Shown piece after piece: positions 1 to 9,162 of a DNA stretch of 64,000 nt. The first letter of the stretch is position 1. Each line of letters starts with the position of its first letter. A program made the translations under genes and the position numbers. This DNA is from Durusdinium trenchii (lineage: Eukaryota > Sar > Dinophyceae > Suessiales > Symbiodiniaceae), in the NCBI GenBank assembly GCA_963970005.1, contig CAXAMN010021362.1, forward strand, positions 1,240,511 to 1,304,510, given 5' to 3'. The notes under the pieces are model-generated. The model was not told the DNA's origin and searched no databases. It saw only the letters and a list, made by a program, of their open reading frames with translations.

Positions 1-404
1 GCAGGGGGCCCCAGATCCAAGAAGGGGCCCAGTCAGACACGGCGGCTTATTATCTATTTGCTATTCAGGATTTATTAATGTCTTCCTCATATTATTTCTT
101 CTCTATGTTATTCGGCTTTAAATTCCTTAAGGAAAGTCATATATTAATTAAGAAGTTGTCATTCTGTTTTTATAGCTCTCATTTACAATCTATTTTATAT
201 TCATTCATTGGTATTTATTTGTCTTCCAGAATTATTCGTACACATCCTTTGGAGCATGCGTGTTTGATCGCGTCTTGCGTTCATCCTCCAGTAGGAGGTA
301 TTCGCAAAAGAGCAAAAGCGGAAGGCTCTGACTTGGACGCTGAATGAGTTGCCAATGAAACGTGAGAAGAGCCAAGGACTCGTCTTGCCAAGGCAAAGGC
401 CAGT

Positions 405-765
405 GTGAGCAAAGCTGGTGGAAGCATGTCGGATGCCCCCAAAAGACAGCGAGATGCGCAGGATGAGTTTTCGGACGCTTCATTTGAACTTTTGGCAGAC
501 CCTCCTTTTCAATTTGAAGGCCAGATGAATGCTTTGATGCCAGAGGGAGTTTCTTCATTGGAACAATGGGGAAAGGTGGTGATCACCATGCCTGCTATGG
601 GAGGACCGCAATATGACCTTTGCGGAAGCGGTTGAGATTGCCAAGAGCGAGAAGAAAGTCAAGAACTGTCTCAACTGGCTCGTGGATGGACCTCCTCAGG
701 AGGTGGCTATCAGCGAACATACAAGAAGGGATCCCTTTCTCCAGGTTGGAGATCGCTGGATTTAG
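405..765 (+). pseudogene. Possible gag-like N-terminal part of the retroelement
   Basis: An open frame from 405 reads an acidic, Met-rich protein start (MSKAGGSMSDAPKRQRDAQD...) up to about 610. After a frameshift, reading resumes from the ATG at 613 with a lysine/glutamate-rich helix (TFAEAVEIAKSEKKVKNCL...) and stops at 765. The two pieces look like one protein broken by an indel. The gag-like assignment rests only on position upstream of RT and on composition; no zinc knuckle is visible. It could instead be an unrelated host gene start. Confidence 0.35.
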
Positions 766-954
766 CTTAGCAGTGATTCTGTTAGGGCTTTGGTCCGCTT
801 TGGGTTGATCTGCAAAAGAAAGCTGGATTGAGTGGTCTTTATGATTTTCTTTGATTTCCTTTTGGAGATCGGCGAATTCGAGCTGCCAGGGATTCTGTTA
901 GTTCTTGGACTACTTGTGAGTTACTGGATGGCACTTTTGGTTGCTGGCGTGTGA
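620..954 (+). other. Two short membrane-helix open frames
   Basis: The frame ending at 808 closes with a hydrophobic stretch (LEIAGFSLAVILLGLWSALG). Immediately downstream, an ATG at 841 opens a 37-residue frame (841-954) that again reads LEIGEFELPGILLVLGLLVS before the stop. The two hydrophobic segments share the pattern LEI-x-x-F-x-L followed by ILL and a Leu/Gly-rich helix, so one may be a diverged duplicate of the other. A third hydrophobic frame of this kind lies beyond the element at 4690. Function unknown; they may be chance hydrophobic frames in T-rich DNA. Confidence 0.3.
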
Positions 955-1089
955 GAAGAGCTTGGCTATGAACGTTTGTTGCAGTGGTTCATTTGACAAC
1001 AGCTGCACTTACCCCGTCGAAAGGGGTTGTGGAAGGTTTTCACTATGAGTGCGCCAGGGAAGTGCACGAGCTTGTTTGTCTGTGTTGGG

Positions 1090-2060
1090 ACTTCAGTCCT
1101 TGAAGTTCATGCGCTTTGGAAGCGCATGACATCTGTGGGAGAAAGATCGAATGCCTTTGAGGCATACAGAGAATGTTTGAGAACATTTGAAGATGTTTGG
1201 AGTGCGCTTGGATAGTGCACGGAGACAATGAAAGTGTTTGAAGAACAGTTGTTTGTGTTTGAAAGTGTTTGGTGCAACGAGGAGATGCGAGGAGATCCTT
1301 TCAAGGTGTTTTTGAAGGTGGTTTGGAGACCACCGAGTGTGTTTGTGATGCATGTGTATGCACCTGAGTGCAGGTGTGGAGAGATCTGTTTTCGCATCAT
1401 CGATGGATGATGCTCAGTGGAGGATGTATAGCTCATATGTGCTGCATACATGTCCGGGGACGTTATATATCTTTGGTTCTTGGTTGTGTCCCCCTGGCTT
1501 GGGGTTTCTCCCGGATGATGACATGAGCCATCTAGAATCTAGAAGGAACGCCCACGAGGTGCGTCCTAGGGTTCTCTCTCCTTTGTGCGGATCTTCATGC
1601 TGATAAAGATGGCGTCTGACGGGGGAAACACAAACATGTGTTTCCTGGTTCGTTTGGGAATCAATAACCTCCTTTGGATATTGATAGCAGTCACGGATGC
1701 CATAGGGTTGCTTGGACCCCACGGTTTTTGTCCGAAAGTTTTGGGTTGGAACTTTGAAGGTTCGCATGGAAGAGCTGTATAGTGATTTGTAAACCTCTCC
1801 ATAGCTAACGAGGGTTAGCGGAATCGTCGTGAACCGGAAATCGAGTTTCCGTGTTTCCACTACCGCTAGATGGGTCAAGCTTCGTCTAGTTGGAAGATGT
1901 AAAGAACTGTAAAGCTAGCGCAGCTATCTCTGAAAGATAGTGTGGACGTCACCTTGTTTGGTTTCGTGTTGAAGCGAGAAGGTTGCTCGCGTGCGTCTGT
2001 GCTTTTGGAGCGCCAGGATTAACGAAACCTCTTTTGGTGGGATCACTCGGAGTGATCGAG
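1090..2060. repeat. Hairpin-dense non-coding segment
   Basis: No conserved protein can be read here, but perfect short inverted repeats with 3-6 nt loops follow one another. Checked examples: 1090-1106 (6 bp), 1108-1128 (9-bp stem CATGCGCTT, loop TGG), 1151-1165, 1172-1187, 1317-1334, 1361-1376, 1394-1413 (8-bp stem GCATCATC), 1624-1645 (9-bp stem GGAAACACA), 1804-1819, 1835-1851, 1924-1940 and 2041-2057 (7-bp stem GATCACT). Most stems are perfect and spaced by tens of bases. The segment lies where integrase would be expected in the retroelement. Confidence 0.7.
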
Positions 2061-2384
2061 TTTTGCATCCAGCGCTTGACAAAGAGGCTCTGACACACTT
2101 CAGGAACGAGACTTTCTCAACCACCGGGAAAACCTTGCACGACATCCATCAGAATGCCTCAAACCATGGGTGCGTTGGTGCAGTCCAACAAGCTGGATGA
2201 ATTCAAGAGAAAGATCATTGTGAAATTGCCGTTGAGTGTGAGTTGGGGGGATGATTCTGGGTTTGTGGTTATCTTCTTTTCAAGAAAAGTCTCAATGGGA
2301 TTCGCAGTCCTTCTCTGATTGGTTGCAATTTGCTCAATCAATTGTTAAAGGTCCCATGAATTTGGTTTCTTCTCCAACTGACAC

Positions 2385-2939
2385 TTGTGTTTTCACGGCC
2401 TCAGGGATCATCATGGTTATCTGAAAGATCGGGAAACAGGGAGTAAGGTGCAAGCGCTTTTCAATGAACACGTGCCCACGAAGTTGACGGGGGTTTTGGA
2501 ACCGTCGAAAGATGGACAGTTGAAGTTTGTCGGACGCGTGATTCGTCGTGTTGAAGGGTCAAACAAATTCCTTGTGAACGTTCTTCCGGGATACTTTGAT
2601 TCCTGTTTTGAGGATTACAGGCTGTCGAAAGTGAAAATGGAAAAAGCGGCCTGTGCCAAACTTGAGGGAAACGTTGGACGCAGAACCAAACAACCCCTTT
2701 CAGCGGAGAGTTATGCAAAGTTCAGGCGATGCCTTGGCAAATTGGCCTGGATGTCACAAACCAGAGAGGATCTTCACATCTTTGTCTCGCTACTTGCAAC
2801 TGGGCAACATGCGCCTGATGAAAGGTATGAGAAGGGGATAAAGCAACTTTTGAGATTCCTCTTATTGGATGGCGAATTTGAATTGAGTTTTCCAGGTGCT
2901 CAGGTGCGGACCTGGAGAGCGTTGGGAAAGAAAAGTTGA
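2385..2939 (+). pseudogene. Copia-type reverse transcriptase, C-terminal part
   Basis: The open frame encodes about 184 residues that match the palm-to-thumb end of copia reverse transcriptases. A segment like GQLKFVGRVIRR corresponds to the conserved F-L/V-G strand. PGYFDSCFEDYRL and LSAESYAKFRRCLGKLAWMS-QTREDLHIFVSLLA correspond to the conserved Y-x-x-LGKL-x-(W/Y)-x-x-TRPDL region. The YxDD catalytic part of RT is not readable upstream, so the domain is truncated and cannot be active. The frame continues with a shift into RNase H. The family assignment is strong; the exact clade is not determined. Confidence 0.75.
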
Positions 2940-3427
2940 TCACACTTTTCTGTGACGCGAGTCACGCACCTATGAGACTGACTCAGAGGAAAGGCATCAG
3001 TGGCGCTTTCATCTTTGTGTTGAACTTCTTGATATAAGCATTCAGTCGACATCAGAGCTGCGTCAGCCTGAGTTCCTGTGAAAGCGAACTCTTCAGTATT
3101 CAAGAATCTGTGCAGGAGGCGGTTGGTTTGTTGCCCATGGTGCGAAAGTTGGTGTTTGAATTTTTCAGGGGTTTTGAAGGGTTTGAGGGTAAATCATTCC
3201 CAATCCGCCTTTTGACAGGTTCAGAAAGCGGAAGACAACTGGTTGAAGGTTTGGATACCCCTCGGAAAAGTCGGCATACCGAGGTTCGAATCTATTGGGT
3301 AAGAGATCAAATGTCTCAGTGGGTTACGATTTCTTGGATTGCGGGTGAGCTGAACGTCAGTGATATCCTCGCAAAGTGTCTTCGTATCACTTTACTCATA
3401 GAGAAGCGATTGGATTCACGAAAGTAG
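2936..3427 (+). pseudogene. Copia-type RNase H domain, broken
   Basis: Starting at 2936 the text reads CDASHAP, the first catalytic Asp block of RNase H. It stops near 3035 and resumes in another frame from about 3046 with SLSSCESELFSIQES, the second (Glu) block. The third block reads TGSESGRQLV where a catalytic Asp is expected after Thr, so Asp appears changed to Gly. The last block (HTEVRIYWVRDQM...ISWIAGELNVSDILAKCL) is the typical copia C-terminal H-x-x-x-R...D pattern. At least one frameshift and a lost catalytic residue mark it as dead. Confidence 0.7.
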
Positions 3428-3429
3428 GT

Positions 3430-4128
3430 CCAGCCCAGCTGGCCACTGTGTCTGCAGTTGAAGGTTTGGCAAAGATGGGAAAGAAGGCCTTGATTTTGAT
3501 TGAACTCTGCTGTCAAGAGAATTTCTGCGTTGAAGAGAAAGAACCGTGCGCTTTCCTACTTTGGCATTTCTTCGAAAGCGGAAGAGCAACAGACGGTGGA
3601 CAACTTGTGTGAGTTGGTACAGCGTGCAAGTGCAGCAGCTAGAAGAGAAGGGATGAGTGTGCATGTACATACACACGTTCCGTGTCCATGCGCATCAGGT
3701 TCACCTATCAGGTTTTTGTCAGGCATGAACGATGAAGGTGACATCAGGTTTGGAGAGCTAGAGCCAATCCTAGGTAAGCTGAAGCAATACAGAAGCATGT
3801 CCCTTGAGTGGCCGCTACACAATGCTCTTTGGGGCTTTGAAGGCATTAAGGAGTTGTTGGTAGACCTTGGACTTACAAAAGAAGCTGTTGTACGCTTGTG
3901 TCGAATGGGTGTAGCTAGAGAGAGGAATCCACAGGTGCTCGTTTGTAAGCGCCTGAGGTTTGTGTCGGACAGTGAAGCCTTTGTCGACCACTGCGAAAGT
4001 ACCAGGCGTGTGAGTGCGCAGAGCGTGCGACGTTTGGCCAAGTTGATTGGTCAAGTACAGCGTTTTACAACGACAAGCTGGCGCGTGTGTTGAACGGTGC
4101 GTGTAGAGCGGCTATGGATGCACGATGA
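3430..4128 (+). pseudogene. Extra domain after RNase H at polyprotein C-terminus
   Basis: Copia polyproteins normally end soon after RNase H, but here coding potential continues. It begins with ALILIELCC (about 3450-3512), shifts frame, then runs open from 3500 to 4093. Visible blocks are RALSYFGISSKAE, a Cys/Pro-rich HVPCPCASGSP, WPLHNALWGFEGIKELL and GLTKEAVVRLCRMGV...KRLRFVSDSEAFV. A frameshift near 4065 restores FYNDKLARVLNGACRAAMDA before a double stop at 4126-4131. I do not know a named family for it. Continuity with RT/RNase H and the compact end suggest it is part of the element. Confidence 0.5.
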
Positions 4129-4282
4129 TGACGCAACATGCTCGCGGATGTTCCTGAGTGCAGTAACACCATACCTGTATTCACACCCAGTTGCGTTTTT
4201 GTGTGAGCTCAAAGTTTCACTTGATACTGGAAACAAGACTTGTTTTTGGAGACAGTGCACAAGAGCATATGAAGGAGCTCCT

Positions 4283-4420
4283 AGGGTCGCTATCGAGGCC
4301 ACTGTGCAAGTACCTCGGTGTCAGGATGCTTTCTAGACGCGGACTAACTAAGTTAGGGTTGCTATCGAAGCCACTGTGCAACTACTTCGGTGTCGGGTCG
4401 CGTTCTAGTTGGTTTGGATT
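4283..4420. repeat. Two-copy direct repeat, 72-bp period
   Basis: The sequence beginning AGGGTCGCTATCGAGGCCAC at 4283 recurs from 4355 as AGGGTTGCTATCGAAGCCAC, followed by matching text (CTGTGCAA-TAC/CTTCGGTGTC). Just downstream, 4460-4600 holds further short direct repeats (ATGCAGTTGC and TCTTGTGAAAC). This lies after the end of the retroelement coding remnant and may be its 3' untranslated part. Confidence 0.6.
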
Positions 4421-4689
4421 GTGTTTGCGTTCGCGGTAAATAGATAACGCGTGTGATATAGGATGCAGTTGCATGTCTTGTGAAACGTGTGGATGTCTTG
4501 TGAAACAAACGTTTTTCTTGGAAACAGAAAGAATGCAGTTGCTTGTCTTGTTTTGTCTTGTGCAGTTTTGGACGGAAAGAATGCAGTCACATTTAAGACT
4601 AAGATGTGTAGCTATTAACTTGCAGTTTTCCTTTCAGTTTGAAAGGGGGAAAGATTTGTAGCCTATCTATGTCAAAGAGCTGGATAGTA

Positions 4690-4863
4690 ATGGAGTTTGT
4701 TGAAGAGCATCTCTTCGAGATGATGCTCGTGGGAACTTTTGCTTTGGGTTGGGTATCTTGCTACCTAACTTTGAAGGTGTTTGAGGTGAGAGGTGGTTGT
4801 AAGAAGTTGGAAAAGGGGAGCCAGACGCTGGCGAGCACGGAGAGTTCAGGTTCAGGAGGTTGA
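4690..4863 (+). CDS. Small open frame with one membrane helix, unrecognised
   Basis: From the ATG at 4690 a 57-residue frame reads an acidic start (MEFVEEHLFEMM), a membrane-like segment (LVGTFALGWVSCYLTLKVF) and a polar Ser/Gly-rich tail. A stem with a TTCG loop (4705-4728, GAGCATC arm) lies within the first codons. No homology recognised. Position downstream of the copia remnant and similarity in style to the hydrophobic frames at 620-954 suggest it belongs to the same element, but it may be chance. Confidence 0.25.
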   Translation: MEFVEEHLFEMMLVGTFALGWVSCYLTLKVFEVRGGCKKLEKGSQTLASTESSGSGG

Positions 4864-5292
4864 GAACCTGAAGGTGTTTCAAAATGGATATGCTTAGCGC
4901 AAGGTGACGTGCAAGCATGTCAGGAGCAGGCCGAATCAAGGAAAGGTGTACCAGCCGTGCTTGGATTGCATTGTACAGGGTGGGCGTTGACGCAGGTTCC
5001 GCATGAGGAGGCGCCTGTGCGAGTCTTCTGTGCGTAATGTGCCTTGCTTGCGGGTGCTGGGTGTCTCTAAGAAACATTGCACCCCCACTTTTTGCCGGAG
5101 CCATGGAACGTAATGTCAGCGGGAGCTTTCTGGTTGGAACTCTTCGAACCCTCGAAAGGGGGTGTGAAAATTCATGGTTTGAGAGGCACCGTTGGTGGCT
5201 AGCTCGTGCGAGAGTCTGCGAGTTCCCTCTGGGTACAGTGAGAACTTTGGAACCAATGATCAGCACGAGAAATTGCTGGGTGGAGTCCATTT

Positions 5293-6135
5293 GATGATTC
5301 TGGAACTGGAATCAGTGCTTGTGAGATTGGACGCAAGGGTTGGAGTGAATTCCTCCCTCAGGGGAGCGCATGTCCTTTGAAGTGTTTGAAGAACTTCGAG
5401 CTTTCTTAGCTCGAAGTACCCTTTGAATCATTTGAAGAGTCAGAGCGAAGTGTCCTTTGAAGAATTTGAACCATTTGAAGAACTCCGCGAGAATTGTCCT
5501 TTGAAGCAAAAAAAATTTTGTGGAAGGAAGTGTTTTTTGAGTATTTGAAGAGCAAGTGCTTGGTGGAACCAAGCGTGAACGTTTGAAGAACTTTTGTGAC
5601 TCATCCTCCTCGGATGATTAGCGGAAAGTGTCCTTTGAATACCTGGATTCACCATTGTAAAGACTCAAGGAGTCCAGATTGGAATATCAATTTAACGGAA
5701 TCGTTCGAGGGAACGATTTGGATCAACTGGCGAGAATGGAGCCTTTGCCTGAGAGAAGGTTTACCAATGTTGACTTGTTTGTTTGAAGTGCGAACACTTG
5801 GTGGAACCAAGTGTCGACTGGGAACTGGAACTGTGTAAAGAAACCAAAAGGGTTCAGAAACAACTGAGACTGTTTCAGTGCAGTGGGATGTGCTTCGTGT
5901 GCCGTGCTCTGTCGATCGGATCGCTCGAGCGGGTGGTTAAGCCTCGTGGTGCTCACTACCTCTCAATGATGACATCATGGTTCGGCCACGATCCCATTTG
6001 AGGTGATCTCATGTGGACCGTTCCGTCTGAGGGGGGTAGTGATCACCGACGGTGTGAAGACTTGGAAAGAGAAGTTAGAAGGTTGGATGTTCTTGCAGAA
6101 CGTCTGGCTCAAGAGAATGAGAAACCATTTCTCTC
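5293..6135. repeat. Second hairpin-dense segment with GTTTGAAGAAC repeats
   Basis: Imperfect direct repeats of GTCCTTTGAA/GTTTGAAGAAC units recur at 5371-5640. They are interspersed with perfect hairpins: 5393-5417 (10-bp stem ACTTCGAGCT, loop TTCTT), 5558-5574 (GCTTGGT, loop GGA), 5601-5617, 5699-5718 (AATCGTTC, loop GAGG) and 5794-5814 (ACACTTGGT, loop GGA). The hairpins at 5558 and 5794 share a core and differ by paired changes in the stem. The 15-mer AAGTGTTTGAAGAAC is also present in the first hairpin segment near 1229. No protein is recognisable. Confidence 0.6.
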
Positions 6136-7630
6136 GTGGTCCTTGTTGGCCCTTTTGTGTGTTTGAGTAACGACACCAGTGCCTGCGAAAAGGGTGCTTT
6201 GTGCTGTGAGGATTTGCTAGGGTGCTTTCGGAAAGTGCCAGGAACTGTGCGTTCGTGTCGCACGCTCAATCGTTGGAACTTTGCTTCTTAGGAGGTTTAG
6301 TTTGTAGAAGGTCTTTTTGGACCCTGTTTGGGTTTAAAATTTCCGCAAATGCACCCTCATTTGCACTTCAACGATGCAAGTTTGATCTCAATGCACGCTC
6401 CAAAAGACAAAAAAACACAAAAATGCCAGATCTTGATCGATGCTTTGCTGTCAGGGTTGTCAGTTGGTTGTCCGACATGGAACAACGCTTTTGGCTTTCA
6501 TTTTTGTGTGTTTTGCTTTGTTTCACACTTCTATCTGTTTCATTCAGCGACCATGGCCAAGTGCCAAACGCACTTTCCGAAAAAAACGGATGCTGGGCAT
6601 TCCAGTTCATCGCACGAATGCAAAAACTTTTCGCATGAGGTCAACCACACCGTCAACGCAACTTCCCGAAGAGCCGTTTGTTCGGCATTTTGCAAATTTG
6701 AGAAAGGGTCGAAAGAGGCAATGGATTGCTAAAGTGCTTCTGGACATGCACCCATGCTGTGGACACAGAACGAAGTTGAAGAGTGGCGTTTTCATAAACT
6801 CCACATTGTGAAACAGGTTGTATTTCAGTTAAACAAATTTCCTGGGTGGCCGTCAGCAGTTTTTGCGAGAAGAGCCTTCAAGAATCCAAATGAAACAAAT
6901 TTAGGCCCAGAAAATAGAAAAAACAAGGGCCCATATTTTGTTGTTTAAGGGTCGCCTTTTTTGATTGGATCTACTTTGATAGGTGGTTAAAAATCAACAT
7001 GTCATACACAAGAAAGTTGTTGGCCCGTCGTTTGTTTTGTTCTGTGAAACTTGTCATACTTTTGCAAGTGAAACAAATTAAACCGCACTGTGGACCGCGT
7101 CCTCTCCTTTTCATCGTCGTGGCTTTCTGCCGTTGGCCGAACACTTCTTCGAGCGCGGCATGTGTGGAGGTTTGCGCCCGTGAGTTTCACAGTATTTTCC
7201 TGCAACTTCCCGGCTGACTTTGCGTCGAGCAACATGGCAGCTTCACATCTTTTTTTTTACTTTCTTTCTTTGTCTCATTTATTTTTTGCAATGTTTCGGT
7301 GTTAACATTTAGCTTGAAACACAAAATTCATTCTTCAGAAAAGAAACTTCGAAATGAAATGGTTGGAGTCCTTTGTTTCAAATTTCTGAAGTTGGTCTCT
7401 ATTATGTACCAGGATTAGTGATGAGCACCTCTTGTTGAATGGTCAACAGTCCCAGGATGCAGGAAGAGCTTGGATGTCCGCAGGCATTTGCCATGCCAAA
7501 CATACAAATGATAATTGTACATCAGGTCATCTAGCCAGACCAAAACCAACCGGACACGGCAGTTTCCAGCAGCTTAGGTTTTCTTGTACTTTTTTGTTGT
7601 GTGCCAAAAAAGTCACCTCGTTCCAACTAG
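6136..7630. other. No recognisable gene
   Basis: Frames of 120-138 codons overlap each other in all three + frames at 6222-6811. None shows a domain or splice-bounded exon, and overlapping in three frames argues against any of them being real. I see no repeat of note apart from short T-rich runs. Confidence 0.5.
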
Positions 7631-7638
7631 CTGCAACC

Positions 7639-7716
7639 ATGGTGCGGTCGGCGAGCCGTTCTGGATGGTCCATTTTTCATGTGGTTTTGGCGATGCTGCT
7701 GAGCTTTGAGCTGAAG
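7639..7716 (+). CDS. Candidate first exon with signal peptide
   Basis: The ATG at 7639 sits in a good context (AACCATGG). It opens 26 codons: a short basic start (MVRSASRSGWS) and a hydrophobic core (FHVVLAMLLSF), followed by ELK. The sequence then gives a possible GT donor at 7717 (AAG|GTTGGG). This has the shape of a secretory signal-peptide exon. I could not link it to a downstream exon with confidence, so the gene it would start is unknown. Confidence 0.3.
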
Positions 7717-9062
7717 GTTGGGTCACGAGGACGTGATTTCATCTTTTTTTTGGTAATTTTTCTGATAGTCCGTCGCCATGCTCATGCGTTGCCATTACAA
7801 CAAAATAACTTTGTAGCGATCTGGTGCGGATTTCTTCGGGGGTCTTTATGTACAGGTCTATCATTGAGGGCCATTGAGTTTTGACTCAATCATTGGTGCT
7901 TCGGCTATATGCAAACCTGCTGATGTACCGTGAAAGTTCTCGCAACGAGTGCAGGAACTGCAGAGATATGGAAACTGAGGACTGAGGACTCCCAGCAAAG
8001 ACGACTATTTTGTTCAACCACTCCGCAGCTTCAACCAGTACCTTTGACTTTCACTTCAAGAGGGTTTTGGAATGCTATCCAAGTACCACATGGAGGGAGG
8101 TGCATTTAGCACTGCGAATATGCTTCACGTATGGTTCTAGCGACCACCTGAGGGGCCGAATTTCTTCCTGGATTGGGGGAGTTTCGTGAGGAGGACATTA
8201 ACATACCAACCATGCTGTGTTTGATCCTACAGGTGGCCCTTCTTGTTCGTTAGCTTCAGCTCCGCCAGGCCTTTGTGGGCCCTATCAGGTGGGTTCGGAC
8301 CACCTACCGACGAGGAAACAATGTTTGGCGGCTGCACCAACTCATCAGACATTCATGGCAGTTTAGTCTTTTCGTGGCTTTGAGAAGGTCCAAAACGCCG
8401 GCGAAGCGCACGACAGCAACGCGTGGATGTAGCTATATTTATAGAGCTACGTAGCACTGCACACCCAGCACCTTTGGTGGGGCAGATTTTCCCAGCATTT
8501 TGTCGCTCGCAGGTCGGGTCGCAGCAGTGGTCAACCCCTTGGGGCAGTGGCAGGCGGCCTTTTTCGGGACGCGTTTTGGCAAGCTGAGCGGGGTGGGAGT
8601 GCAGAGGAGTGCGAGTGGCCAAATGTGGGATTTGGGTCAACTGCGGGAACATCTTCTACTCGAGCATGGTTGGATTGGTTTGCACCTTTGGGTCACTCAA
8701 AGTAACGTGGCTCTTCTCACAACGAGTCGAGCCGTGCAATGTGCCTCGTCCGCAGTATTCAATGAACAGTGCACATGGTGAACTTCAGCTGATTCAAGCC
8801 ACATGTTCATCTTTACGCTGCTTCACGGGCAAAGAAACAAATCGACCGACCAGTCCCTTCAGATGTACCTGCGAGTTCCGGAAGCAGTTTGAGCATGCTA
8901 CTCTTGGGTTCCAACCTTCCGAGACGTTCGACCTCCGGAAGGTTTGCTAGCCGAAAGATGAGAGAAAGCAAGGAACTCCCGACACATTTTCAGAAAAACA
9001 ACAGAAGCAAACTTGAAGCCCGGTCTCCTTCTCCTTGTCTCTTCATTCTCTAAATCACTCCC

Positions 9063-9080
9063 CTCTCTCTCTCTCTCTCC
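9063..9080. repeat. (CT)n microsatellite
   Basis: A pure CT run directly precedes an AG at 9081-9082, so it could serve as the polypyrimidine tract of a 3' splice site for the candidate exon at 9083. Confidence 0.8.
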
Positions 9081-9082
9081 AG

Positions 9083-9162
9083 GCTCGCGGGGCGCGCCGC
9101 CCCCGGGCTTTTCCGATGCCTTCGGATCCGCGGAGAGGCACGCGTGGTGGCATGTGTTTTGC
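9083..9162 (+). CDS. Candidate exon ending in HAWWHVF, weakly ceramidase-like
   Basis: Bounded by (CT)n-CCAG|G on the left and a possible GC donor on the right (TGC|GCACGT). The frame reads PPPGFSDAFGSAERHAWWHVF. A short HAWWH motif is known from the C-terminal metal-binding region of alkaline ceramidases, which is the only clue to function. A possible next exon begins at 9743 after CAG and reads GLSAFGSLGLWGWAGPN, in phase. No other ceramidase motif was found, so the identity is tentative. Confidence 0.22.

Larger units (their letters stand above)
405..4128 (+). mobile_element. Decayed Ty1/copia-like retrotransposon
   Basis: Remnant of an LTR-type element read in one direction: a possible gag-like start (405-765), reverse transcriptase C-terminal part (2385-2939), RNase H (2936-3427) and a further C-terminal domain (3430-4128). 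The order RT then RNase H, and the motif of the form SRHTEVR..WVRDQ..(I)WIAGELNVSDILAK near the RNase H end, are typical of copia polyproteins. Several frameshifts and stops separate the pieces. No integrase or protease could be recognised in 780-2160, where hairpin-rich non-coding DNA sits instead. I could not delimit LTRs, so the outer borders are uncertain. Confidence 0.7.

Noticed and set aside
3278..3300. tRNA-like GGTTCGAATC
   Set aside because: Lies inside the RNase H coding remnant; no acceptor stem, D arm or anticodon arm around it.
6098..6112. Match to the end of the dinoflagellate spliced leader (TGGCTCAAG)
   Set aside because: Only nine bases match, with no GTAGCCATTTT upstream; expected by chance.
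6222..6811. Three overlapping + strand frames of 120-138 codons
   Set aside because: Overlap in all frames, no domain, no splice-like borders.
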